NCBI GenBank assembly: GCA_026120185.1
Contig: JANUWF010002200.1
Location: forward strand, 3,532,001-3,596,000
Direction of reading: 5' to 3'
DNA: 64,000 bases
From: Voacanga thouarsii
Taxonomy: Eukaryota; Streptophyta; Magnoliopsida; Gentianales; Apocynaceae
The notes below the pieces were generated by a model that was given only the letters and a program-made list of their open reading frames with translations, was not told the DNA's origin and ran no database searches. A program made the position numbers and the translations under genes. This document shows, in pieces, positions 23,146 to 33,420 of this stretch. Positions within the stretch are counted from its first letter, which is position 1, and every line of letters starts with the position of its first letter.

Positions 23146-23847
23146 ATTAAATCCATGGTAGAGGAATGTGGGGAGAACATCACCACAGAACAGTTGAAAG
23201 ACTATGTCTGGAAGACACTGAATAGGGGCAAGGTAGCATACTGTTTTCATGTAGCATTTTTTACTATGTTCTTGGAGTATCGATTGGTTCTATATATATG
23301 CACATACCCACATATGGCCTATGCACGTTGTGTGCATTTTGTTTCTGATTGGTGATTAACTCTGAGATTATAGTCAAATTCTACATTGACACCGACATGT
23401 TTTTGAGTTTTTTATGTTGGTCAGGAGCTCTTTTGATGATGGAATTGAAGTTTTCTTCTCATCTTCCAATATAAAATTCACTTTTGTGTCAAAGCACATG
23501 TCTTGAGTAGTTAAGTGGCTTCTGTTACTTGAGATTGTTCTGCTATATATAGCCATTGCTTGGGTGTTAATTCTGGGGTTGAGTAGTTAAGTGGCTTCTC
23601 TTACTTGAGATTGTCCTGCCATACATTGTCATTGCTTGGGTGTTAATTCTGGAGAAAGGTGGAATAATTGTTTAATTTTATTCTCATTCATTCTCAACTG
23701 CTCAGTCTTGATATAATGTCCTCTCATTTGAAACTATATGTTGTCTCTGGATTTGGTCATGGTGTTCTGTGCAAAACAGATCCAAGATACACCTGTCAGA
23801 GAGAATTTGCATTGAAGCACTTGCCTGAAGATCCCCTATTTCAATTG
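23146..23847 (+). pseudogene. Citrate synthase fragment (two exons)
   Basis: Exon-like blocks 23146-23232 (29 codons, MVEECGENITTEQLKDYVWK) and 23740-23847 (36 codons) are in phase. The second contains [24 protein letters not shown] and DPLFQL. These match the mitochondrial citrate synthase of plants, including the segment around the active-site GHGV histidine. The upstream and downstream exons are missing. The intron donor (AAG|GTAGCA) is usable, but the acceptor that should precede GTTGTC reads TATAT, not a TAG, so splicing is broken. One residue of the conserved VLRKTDPRY is changed to Cys. It is a captured fragment, not a gene. Confidence 0.88.
23503..23652 (+). repeat. Tandem duplication, 76-bp unit
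   Basis: Two adjacent copies (23503-23578 and 23579-23652), each beginning TTGAGTAGTTAAGTGGCTTC and ending in GGTGTTAATTCTGG, differ at a handful of positions. The repeat lies inside the intron of the citrate synthase fragment. Confidence 0.85.
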
Positions 23848-24472
23848 GTGAATTACTGTGCCTTGATTTCAAATTATAGAAATATGGTTAGCCTTCCATT
23901 TGATGTGTAAATTTGTTTCCAGGTCATGCAGTCAACTTGGAGAAACACATTTCCCTAATGTGCAACTGAAGTAATTCTTCAGCTGAGGGTAAGTTTACCT
24001 ATAGTATTTTTGTTATATGTTAAAACAAACCAACATGTCCTTGAAGCAATTGTATAGGCCTTCCCATTCTCAATTAGAAATAGGAAATTTACAATGCATG
24101 GTATGATAGTTGCTATATTTTCGGAATGTCTCCCAATCATTGTGTTTCTTGATACTCAAGATGATATTTTCTTGGGCTTGCTTGGACTTATGCACTACGC
24201 AAAATGAGATGTTCCAGCATTTTTTGTATTCTCTTCCTTCACCTTGAATAAAGGGTCTTCTTTGTTTTAGTTTTTTTATTTTTATTTTTTTTTAAATTTC
24301 AATTTTTGGGTTAGTATTTTTATCTGTAAAATTTGTATGACTTTCTTCCTACATGTATGAATAATTTTGCAGAGCTTTTGGTTGCAAACCTCAGTTAAGT
24401 TAAATTCTACTGCTTTTCGAAATATTGCAACTTCACAAGCTTTGTATGATTTTTAAGTTAAAGAAACTGTAG

Positions 24473-24648
24473 AGGACTTGATAGAATTGAATGCTAGAAA
24501 TGTGGGAACATGTAGTGTTTTCCATTCAAAGGAACATCATGGATTCTCTGGTGATTATTCTAGGACTTACGCAGGGCTTATAGATAGATATCCGAAGAAT
24601 TTTGGATCCCTAATAGTCGCTAAGAAGCTGCAGGGAAAGGTTTTTTAA
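24473..24648 (+). pseudogene. Unidentified exon-like open frame
   Basis: The frame from about 24470 to the stop at 24646-24648 reads VEDLIELNARNVGTCSVFHS and further on DYSRTYAGLIDRYPKNFGSL. Composition is protein-like and codon use resembles a real exon, but I do not recognise the family. It sits just before the Helitron-like end. It could be the last captured gene piece or part of the host sequence. Confidence 0.35.
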
Positions 24649-24714
24649 AAAAAGATAAAAATATTGCAATAATATGTTATAATAAAAAATAATTAAAATA
24701 TCATAAAAATAAAA

Positions 24715-24752
24715 TTATTCATCACGAGCAACGCTCGGGCACCTACATAGTT
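24715..24752 (+). repeat. Helitron-like 3' terminal hairpin
   Basis: CGAGC-AAC-GCTCG (24721-24733) in AT-rich DNA, followed by GGCACCTACATAGT, resembles Helitron 3' ends. In those ends a GC-rich hairpin lies about 10 nt before CTRR. The expected CTAG is degenerate here. Confidence 0.4.
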
Positions 24753-24829
24753 TAACTAATAAACATTAATTGCGCGCTTCTGATTCTTTGTCCTCTTTCC
24801 TTCCCTGCTCTCTTCGTTACTTGGCCCTT

Positions 24830-25190
24830 TTTCTCTCCACTATCATTATGTTCTCAAGTTACTTCCCTTCTTTTTTTTTTCAAATTCGTCTGACATTTAC
24901 TTCTTCTTTTTTTTAATTTGTTTGATATTTTTCTCTTATTTGGCACCCTCACTTTCTATATTTTTAACTCTTTTCTCGCCTACAATCTTTCCCTTGTTAT
25001 CCTACTCTCTCTTTTACTATCACAAAACTCCATTACGTTACTTTATTTCTTATTTGTTTGACATTTTTCTCTTGTTTGACACTCTCACTTTTTTATCCTT
25101 TACTCTCTTCCCTTCCCTAAGCTCTCTTTCACTATCATTATACGATTACATTGCATAATTTTTCTTTATTTGTTTGACCTTTTTCTGCTG
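24830..25190 (+). repeat. Imperfect pyrimidine-rich tandem repeats
   Basis: About three diverged copies of a roughly 135-bp unit can be followed by the recurring phrases ATTTGTTTGACATTTTTCTC and CTCTCTTTCACTATCA. The strand is strongly biased to C and T. No coding potential. Confidence 0.6.
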
Positions 25191-25440
25191 TTTAGCAACA
25201 AAACTGTGACTGAAGGCAGACCTATTTGCTGAGCCATGACTGAATTGTTAATTATAGAAGAAATAAAGATCCTGAGTCTGACTAATTAGGGGACACTCCC
25301 CCCCCCCCCCAACCCGCCCCAAACACCACTCATACTCAGGGTAAAAAAAAAAAAAAAGAGGTATTTTGATGGAAAATGCCAAAAAGAATTAAAGCAAAAG
25401 TAGATAAATAAATAAAACGACATGGCAGCACAATGACCTT

Positions 25441-25484
<44 letters not shown>

Positions 25485-25559
25485 TGTTCTTCATTGTATT
25501 TCATTTGAATAATTCCTTAGGCTCCTATAAAGAGCAGGAAAAAACACCTTAACAAAGGA
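25191..25559. other. Spacer with simple repeats
   Basis: Contains poly-C at 25299-25309, a poly-A run near 25343-25357 and (TA)n at 25444-25480. No gene seen. Confidence 0.7.
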
Positions 25560-25745
25560 CAAGGTCAAACTATCTTGTGATCTTCGAATTATTTTGAAAT
25601 TCAAGTTTTCTCTCCAATTAAAAAAAGTGTAAAAATATTTTTCGAACTTTTTAATTGTCCAGATTTTACCCTTTCGTCAGTTGACTAACGATTAACCCTT
25701 CCATCTGTCAAAACTCTAAGGTAAAATAGTCATTTCAAGTTTTGT
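25560..25745 (+). repeat. Left TIR of MULE A
   Basis: About 185 bp, imperfectly complementary to 40255-40452. It includes GGTCAAACTATCTTGTGATC near the tip, with its partner reading GGGCAAATTATCTTGGTGAC. Confidence 0.75.
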
Positions 25746-26240
25746 TGGGAGCCAAATGCTTCCCTCCAAAAACGGTTTCTTCTCATATCATAGAAGGAAG
25801 GAAAATTTCTAACAAGAACGATATCTTCTACAAAAGAGCTTTCCTCCAAAGTCAAAAAAGATCTCGGATGAAAATGTCTAGAAGATGGCGGCTATTGTCG
25901 CCCAGTTACTATTGTGAACGATTGAGCGCTATGAAAACACATCTTGGATGTCCAAGAACCCAGAAAGAAGATTCACCACTTGTTCAAATGAGCAAGTATT
26001 ATTATGTTCAAATGTTAAGTTCTTGTAGGCATGGTTCGTTTAATTACTAATGTATTACTTTCTTAAAGGCTCAAAGATGTGATTTTTTCAAATGGGTCGA
26101 CCCAGAATTGTGTGATAGATTTGCGGAAGTGATTCTTGGTTTTTTGAAAAGAATCCGGAGTATAGAAGATGATCTTGATGTTGCTATTACTAATGTGAAA
26201 AAACTTGAGGAGAAGTGTTAGAAATTGAAGTCAAAATCAA
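25740..26240 (+). pseudogene. GRF-type zinc-finger remnant in MULE A
   Basis: One frame near 25925-25975 reads YENTSWMSKNPERRFTTC, and a second piece, after a likely intron, reads CDFFKWVDPELCDRF (about 26070-26115). Together these match a GRF zinc finger (TSW..NPGRRF..C.....CxFFxWxD). A Leu/Lys-rich coiled-coil-like stretch follows, ending VKKLEEKC before a stop. Frames shift upstream of TSW, so the copy looks broken. Proteins of this shape are common in plant genomes, often near transposons. Whether MULE A captured it or it belongs to the element family is unknown. Confidence 0.5.
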
Positions 26241-27429
26241 GAGAAATAAGTTTAGAAGCAATGAGATTGAGGTTCAGATATCATTGTCTTGTAAGCCTCT
26301 TTATATTTTTATGGATGTTATGTATTCTACAGATGTTATCTTATGTAGCAGAGAAAAAGGATGGCAAGGACATTCTTATGTTGAATGGCAAAGGAAAATA
26401 GATGTTGATTTCTAGTTTAAATATGCATCAAACTGTTTTCTAGGGATAGATGTTGATTTTTAGGTTAGGTATGTTGGGTTTTTGGGAATGAAAAATGCAG
26501 CTTGATTGTCAAGTTTGGGCATGTAATATAAGCTATGTATTTGATCATTTGTACTTCATTTTTTATTTTAGAATCAATTGTATCAAAACTCCATTTATAC
26601 ATTGTTGCCTTGCATATTATTCTGCTCAAAATCAATTTAGTAATCAAAAAAATAACTGGACATAATAAGAAATCTACAATCAAATACCTATCATATTAAA
26701 ACATTTCAAACATAACTAGTTCATCCTCAACATAGAAATAAAAGTGTATTTCCAACAAAAAAAAAAAAAAAAGCATTAGTTCATCCCTAACAACAATACC
26801 CTAAAAGATACATTAAGGTGCATCTCTAACCCCTACACTTTTGATCTATTCCTAGCAAATTTTAGCATTCATGTACATCACTGGCACTTGCATTGTTCAT
26901 TCCTCTGCTATAGGAATATCTATTCCCTGGGTTTAAGTCTCCCAACCATGCCTGACCAAATTCATTCATTGATCTAACAGAGCCTCTTGATCTCATACCT
27001 TTTCTCCTTTGATTTCTTCTACTTTATGCCCTATTCCTTCTGCTTTTTTATTGACTATTTCTCCTACTTGGCCTTTGAGTACCCCCACCCTATTATAATA
27101 CACAACCAATATCAAAATATATAGAGACGTGGCAAATAAAAAGTTTATATTGTATTGCATTTCAAATCTTCATTCATTACCATTCTGGTGCTCTACCCAT
27201 TTCCATTGTCATTTTTTGTTTGGCTAGGTTGATTATTAGGACCATTCCTAGGCTGATTACTTGGTCTCGCATCCTATGCAATATTTGAGTTGTTCCTCGC
27301 ACTAGCCTGCATTTAAATTCTTCTGCTTGGGCCTTGTGTGATCACACCTTGTTGTAAGGGGAAAAAAATATCAAATTAATCATAGTTCAATAAAGAACAA
27401 TAATGTAAAAGATGAATTTGTAATCAGTA
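26241..27429. other. MULE A internal sequence without clear coding
   Basis: Between the GRF remnant and the mudrA 3' end. AT-rich, with a poly-A run at 26756-26773. Minus-strand readings near 27000-27330 carry Asn/Gln-rich, stop-broken peptide that may be a decayed C-terminal extension of mudrA. Confidence 0.5.
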
Positions 27430-30400
27430 TTACCTTTCTTCTTCTCCTAGGCTAATTATTTTGATGTTCCACTTCATTCATTTCAGTGTCATTTTACTCT
27501 TGATTCTCTTGTGTATTATCACCCCCAGTTTCATTTTGTTCCCTCTCTACCTCGAGACTAGCTGCATTCTGTCTTTGTCTTTGTTGTTCAGCATTTTTAG
27601 GACAGGTGGCTCTATTGTGTCCCACAACACCACACTTTTTAAAATGTATAACAATTCTCCTTCTCAGTCTTTTACTATGGTTAGTATCCTCTTCAAACTG
27701 CCTCTTCTTGCCTTCTTAGGTCTTCCAGGCTATTTATAGGCAACTGGGGGATCAAGTTCAACGCCATCAGCTGTAGGCCATATTTCTTGTCCATTGATTG
27801 GGATTAGAATATGGTCATATAATTTGACAAAGTTATCAGTATGATAATATTCATCCACAAAATCATATGGATCCAATCCTTTCATATCAATTGCTGCAAT
27901 ACCATGCATGCAAAGCATTCGTCTTAATGTCCAAACACCACAACTACACCAATTTTTCTTCAAGTCTACACTAAATTATTGTGCTCTTGGTCCCTTAACC
28001 TGGTACCCATCTACTCCATTCCATACTGGTTTCTACATTCCAGAGTCAATGACATCAGACTTCATCATCTCCTTAATTTTTGGATAGCAAGGACCACGTG
28101 GTATCTTTCTCATACCACTACCCCTTTGTGCAATACGAGTCATTAACAACTCACTAATTGTCTTTGCCATGTAAGTGATTGGTTGATCTCTTACTTCAAG
28201 TATGTAACCATTAAATGACTCACACAAATTATTACATAACATATCAGATCTAGTGTTGGGGGGAGAAAAACGCTTTACACCAATGCCTAGGGTCTGGACA
28301 ATTTACAACCCAATGCATTCCTATTGTATTCCTCAAGTTCCCTCATTGCATTTTCATACAATTCCATGTTACTAGTTCTAGCAATCTTCCACAACTTGTC
28401 CTTGAGAGCCTTACCTCTATAATCTTTTTGAAGTTACAATATAAATGTTGCACATAATATCTATGGTCACAATTATGTAACACCTCTGCAAGTGCTGCAT
28501 CTAAACCCTACATTGCCAAATTTTTAGATTAGTAAGGAATTTAGGTAAAAAAAAGAAACTCAATTGAAACTCAATTACCTTATGTCTATCTGAAATGAAT
28601 GTCCATGCATATCCTCCATTTGGAATGTCGAGATTAGAGTAAGAAGGTCAAAGAACCATTTTTACTGTTCTCTTGCCTTCTTCTCAACAACTGCATAGGC
28701 TATAGGTTGCCACCCATTGTTTGCATTAGTTCCAATACCAGCAGTAGCTGGCCAAGAAATGGCCATTTGATGTGGCATCCATCCACACTAATAATTGGGC
28801 GACAACATTTTAGAAATCCCTCCTTTAATGGTCCCAAGCCCACATACATCCTCTGAAACCACGATTGTTTTCCTTTTTCTCTGAAGTTTTAATGAGTAAT
28901 CTCAATGGTTGAGTTTGGATGTTTTCTTTTTAACTCTTCTGCATAGGACCAAACCTTTCTATATTGTAGTGTAACATTGCCTCTAATCAAACTTAAAGCC
29001 TAATTTCTTGCATTGTATGCTGCTGTCCTAGAAATCTCAGCTCTAAACTCCTCATCCACATTTTGTCTTAGAACTCTTGGAGGAATTTTAGCATTACACC
29101 TAATCTTTTTTAAATACCTTGCACCAACCCATTTTGTTCTTATATGTCTATTCTCCATTGATGATTGCAATTTGTATGTTGAAGCATCATTGACTCAACC
29201 ACCAAGTCTGTGCTGTGAGTAGCTTTCTCAATTAAGGCAAAAACAAACCATGTGCAATCCTAGTTGCTATATTTTGCTATGACTCTCTTGGGTTCAAATG
29301 GCTTGAACTTAGCTGTCCTTCCTTCCTTGATCATATAATTCTCAACAACTTCTTTGAACTCCTTGTGACTAGTGAATCTCATCTCCACATCAAACCTTAG
29401 ATTGCTCATATTTCTATGAGCATCAAAATCTGTGTACCAACCAACAAATTCTTCATTTTCTAAATTTGATTCACCAATGTCACTGTTAATAATACTATCT
29501 AACACACTATCATTCAATAAGTTAGCATCTAAACCAACATTTTGTGTGCTTGCTGTCTGTCTTGCTTGTGTGCTCCTTTTATTTTCATATCTGTTTTTTG
29601 CCCCTTCCTCTGCTACCCCTTCCTCTACTGCCCCCTTCCCTGTTGCCCCCTCCCCTGCAATATCTTCTTCACTTATATCAATATTTTTATTGAAAAGATA
29701 ATCATTTCTACAGTAGTCTTCATTTTTTGTAAATCTCTCAAAGTCGTCGTCATCATCATCATTATAATCCCCTGTATCTAACCCAAAAACATCAGGAGCA
29801 CCTTGTCCCTAATTTTTTAGCCCCTCATGACCCACATTTCCTATATCTTTTTATGCTTACCCCTGATTTAATTGCCCTTCCTGACCCACATTTTTTTGTA
29901 TCTTCATGCTCCTATCCTTAATTTATTGGCTCCTCATGGCCCATATTTTCTATGTCTTACCATCCCTACCCCTGATTTAATTGCCCTTTATGGCCCACAA
30001 TTCCTATAGCTTCCTGCCCTTGCTCCTAATTTGTTGTCCTTTCGTGACCCACATTTTCTATATCTTCTTACCTTTGCTGCTAATTTAATTGCCCTTCATA
30101 GCCCACATTTTGTATATCTTCCTGTCCCTATCTTTGATTTTCTGGAACATATGCATTAATAACTTCTAAATTGAAAATTTCAAAAACTTTTTCTATTCCA
30201 CCCTATTAACTGCCCCCTTCATTCACCCCAAGTCTAGAATCTAAATCGGATGCAACATATTCACACTCACCCCTTTATTTGCGATTGGACTACTATGATC
30301 TTTATTAACATTGTTATATATCCAACCCAGTAACAACCTTCCAACATTACTTTTACTTGGTCGTCATATTTTATTCTTTACAGGTGACTATGGTGTTTTA

Positions 30401-30970
30401 GGTTCATCTACTATTTCTTTAATCAAAACGGAACTCTTACCTCGTGTCATTTTACATAACTCAATCTGCTCATTGATCCGCAACATTTTTATCATATGTT
30501 TATTTTGATGATCACAATACACTTCAATAATTTTCACCCTAGGAATCTAAGAACACATAGCCACTATGTCACTATCATCTCGGATGTTCTTCAACCTTCT
30601 ACTTAAGTTCTCAGTTAATTCTAAATAGTAGTAAACCATAGATTTTTTACACTGACCCAGCTTAATAAGCATTTCATTAATGTCTACCAAAGACAACCTT
30701 TTAGAACTGCAGAAATCCACATAATCAAAATCCCCATTACTATAACTTTTGTACTCCTCTCCGCTAACCCTCTCTTTGTAATGTATTTTAGGTGTGAAGT
30801 ATTCATTATCAGGATATGAAATTAGATAACCATAAAAATTCAGGACAAAGATTGCAAACAAATTCAGAAAATATATAGAAAATGCAAAATGCATGAACCA
30901 CAAAAAAATAGAGAAGACCAAAAACCATACAGAGAAATTTACAAAAAACACATTTCAAAAAATAAAACAA
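27430..30970 (-). pseudogene. mudrA-type transposase of MULE A (decayed)
   Basis: Minus-strand blocks in N-to-C order. 30547-30951 ends in a PB1-like N-terminal domain (KIHYKERVSGEEYKSY, then VDFCSSKRLSLVDINEMLIK). 29260-29517 is the MuDR N-terminal region (RFDVEMRFTSHKEFKEVV). About 28640-28830 is the catalytic start RPIISVDGCHIKWPFLG. 28033-28242 reads NNLCESFNGYILEVRD. 27730-27963 is the SWIM zinc finger, CSCGVWTLRRMLCMHGI. About 27590-27660 is a zinc knuckle, CGVVGHNRATC, lacking its first Cys. Several stops and frameshifts separate the blocks. Intact MURA cuts and inserts the element; this one cannot. Confidence 0.88.
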
Positions 30971-31079
30971 AGAATAATATGCAAGCCTTGTGGTCCTTTT
31001 ATGTCTTTGTTGTACAACATTCAAACCCATTGTACTCGTTAGTCCTCTATAGACGATAATTTTTTAAAAAAAGAAAGAA

Positions 31080-31300
31080 ATTTTCAACAAAAAACCATTA
31101 AAAATTTGGGAGTTTTGACCAAATTGGGTCAAAATCCAAATAAAAAACTAAATGAGGGGCGGATTTCGGACCGGCGCATGGAAGGGGGTACCTCGTTCCC
31201 TAGGTTCTCGCATTCACCGAATGCGAGATTGTACAACGGCCGACAAAGCCTGGCATTCTGTGCACAATCTGATTGCCTCGCATTTGGACCTCACAATTCA
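31080..31300 (+). repeat. Left TIR of MULE B with hairpin
   Basis: Pairs with 39600-39820. It contains a perfect 10-bp inverted repeat, TCTCGCATTC-ACC-GAATGCGAGA (31206-31228). Related CTCGCA and CTCACAATTC phrases recur in both arms toward the interior. Confidence 0.75.
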
Positions 31301-32088
31301 CAAAGGCGAGGAAGTCTTCTTCTCCGCGCTCCGCGGCTTTTCTTCTACTGCGTTCACAGGCTACATAGCTTTTCGGACCTCGCAATTCACAAATGCGAGG
31401 AAGTCTTTTTCTCCACACACCGCGGCTTTTCTTCTACTGCGTTCACGGGCTGCATAGCTTTTCCAAAGAATCTCTGGAAAAGCTTTTCTTCCACTGCATT
31501 CACGGGTTGTATTGTACAAAGAATCTCTACATGCAAGCTTTCCCCAGCGGATTATAAGAGAAATCTCTCCTCAGATTTCTTCTCCATCTTCTTCCTCTCC
31601 ACAAGCATATCTTCTTCTCCATTGCTCAGAAACTCGTTAGCTGCCGCCGCCCATTTGCTCCCGCTGCCAGAAGAAGCCTTACTGCCTCCTTCTCAATTGC
31701 TCAGAAACCCGTTAACTGCCGCCACCCATTTGCTCTAGCAGCCAGAAGAAGCCTCACTGCCGCCGCCGGAAGAAACCTCACTGTTACCACCGGTTGGTCA
31801 TCTTCTACAACAGGTTTTTCCTCTTTGCTTTCTTTTCCTATAAGCAATATGTGTTTTTTGGATTTGGGTACAAAATGGAGTAGGGAGGCCGATAGAAATG
31901 GAGTGGATGTTCAAGCTCCATCCACTGATATGGAGTTAAATGAACTGAATTATGCAATAGACTTAAAAGTTACCTTATCAAGGGGCCAAGGTGAAGGAGA
32001 TGGCCATTACATTCTTCAATGGCTTGAGCAAACAGGTCACTCTATGGCTAGCAAAATCAGTGTACACAAAAATGATAAAAACCGATAG
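31106..32088 (+). other. Unassigned open frames in MULE B left arm
   Basis: Two long frames lie between the left TIR and the AT-rich interior. 31106-31738 starts in the TIR and is rich in Ser, Phe and Leu with repeated segments around SSTAFTGC, which come from TIR sub-repeats. 31825-32088 has protein-like composition (ADRNGVDVQAPSTDMELNEL, then HYILQWLEQTGHS). I recognise neither. The second could be a captured host exon, as MULEs often carry. Confidence 0.35.
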
Positions 32089-33420
32089 ATTAAACTTTCA
32101 GAAGTTAAAGTCCCAATGATAGTGGAACTCACAATAAAACAAAAAAAAAAAAAAAAAAAACCACACAACAGCATGATGTGAACTTCAAATTTCATTACAT
32201 CAGAATGGGAAAGGGAAAAAAAATGAAGATCAACAGCCTAATTTCAAGCACACAGAATGGCCATTAACCTGATTCTTTTCCGTTCAAAAAATGAAATCAA
32301 GTTTTTGCCATTTTAGATGAATAGATCAAATCTACGTACGATTGTATTAGTCTAACCAAAAAATTAAACCACCCTTTCACGCAATATTATTAAATTGGAA
32401 CTGAAATTAGAAAGAAGAAAAACAAGGATCACCCCTAGAGTTTTCACTACATTCATATATGCATTTCATCAAACATATGGATTACAATAGTTTGCCAAAT
32501 CAAAAGATATGGCCCATTAAGTCTATCATTTATTTATTTGATTATTTATTTATTTATTTGTCTATTTATTTAAATATTTAATTACTTAAATAGTTCTTTA
32601 ATTATCTGTTTATTTATGTATTCATTTATTTTTATTATTATTAAGGTTATTATACATTGTTTATTAACTTTATTACTAAAATTATTTTTTATTAATTGCT
32701 ATTATAAATGTTTTAAATATTTACTAATAACATATTTATTGGTTGATATTGTTAAACCTATTATTCGTTAATTTTATTGTATTGTTGGTTAATTTTGTTT
32801 CGATGATTTATTTATTCATAAATTTATTAGCGTAATTATTAGTGCATAGTTCATTACTATTATGTTTAATTAATATAATATAATTATTAAACCATTCTTT
32901 TCATAATATATTACCATTGTAGTATATGATGTTATTATTATTTTCTTATCCCTAATTATTCTATTATAGTCACAATTAAAATTTTATAATATAATTTAGT
33001 ATGTCTATATATATTTTAAATTAAAACTATTATTCATTATTTATAATAATTATTTATTTATTATTAAAATTATTATATTGAGGTCATTATTAATTTATTT
33101 ATTTAGTGCATAATATTATTTATAATATTTAATAATCAATATTTATTGTCTTATTAAAGAAATTAATTATTTATTGTGTTATTTATTTGCTCAATTATCA
33201 TTTATTTATTTGATTATTTATCTATTTATTTAAATATTTAATTACCTAAATAGTTATTTAATTATATGTTTATTTATGTATTCATTTATTTTTATGATTA
33301 TCGTGATATACTTTAATTTTTGAATAGAAAATTCCTACTTAATAGATCTAGACGCAATGTCATTAGAAGAACTTATAAGATTACGGTTATATTGGGATTG
33401 TGAAATTATGTGTACATCAC
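32089..33420 (+). other. AT-rich interior of MULE B with a 660-bp-offset direct repeat
   Basis: About 85% A+T, many TTTATT motifs and a poly-A tract at 32141-32160. Segments 32527-32640 and 33187-33300 are near-identical and offset by exactly 660 bp, differing at a few positions such as ATTACTTAAA against ATTACCTAAA. No coding potential. Confidence 0.7.

Larger units (their letters stand above)
19287..24752 (+). mobile_element. Gene-fragment mosaic, possible Helitron
   Basis: Pieces of several unrelated plant genes occur one after another on the plus strand, some still with introns. They include an unidentified Gly/Arg-rich gene, a heat-shock-factor piece, a citrate synthase piece and an unidentified exon. 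Near 24721-24733 the sequence CGAGCAACGCTCG folds into a 5-bp stem with a 3-nt loop, in an AT-rich context and followed by GGCACCTACATAGT. That resembles the 3' end of plant Helitrons, although the canonical terminal CTRR is not exact. No Helitron 5' end (TC after A) could be fixed, so the left border is arbitrary. Serial capture of genomic pieces including introns is known Helitron behaviour. Alternatives are a Pack-MULE or independent insertions. Confidence 0.4.

Noticed and set aside
23503..23652. Possible CRISPR-like or satellite repeat
   Set aside because: Only two adjacent copies with no spacers, in a plant genome; a simple tandem duplication.
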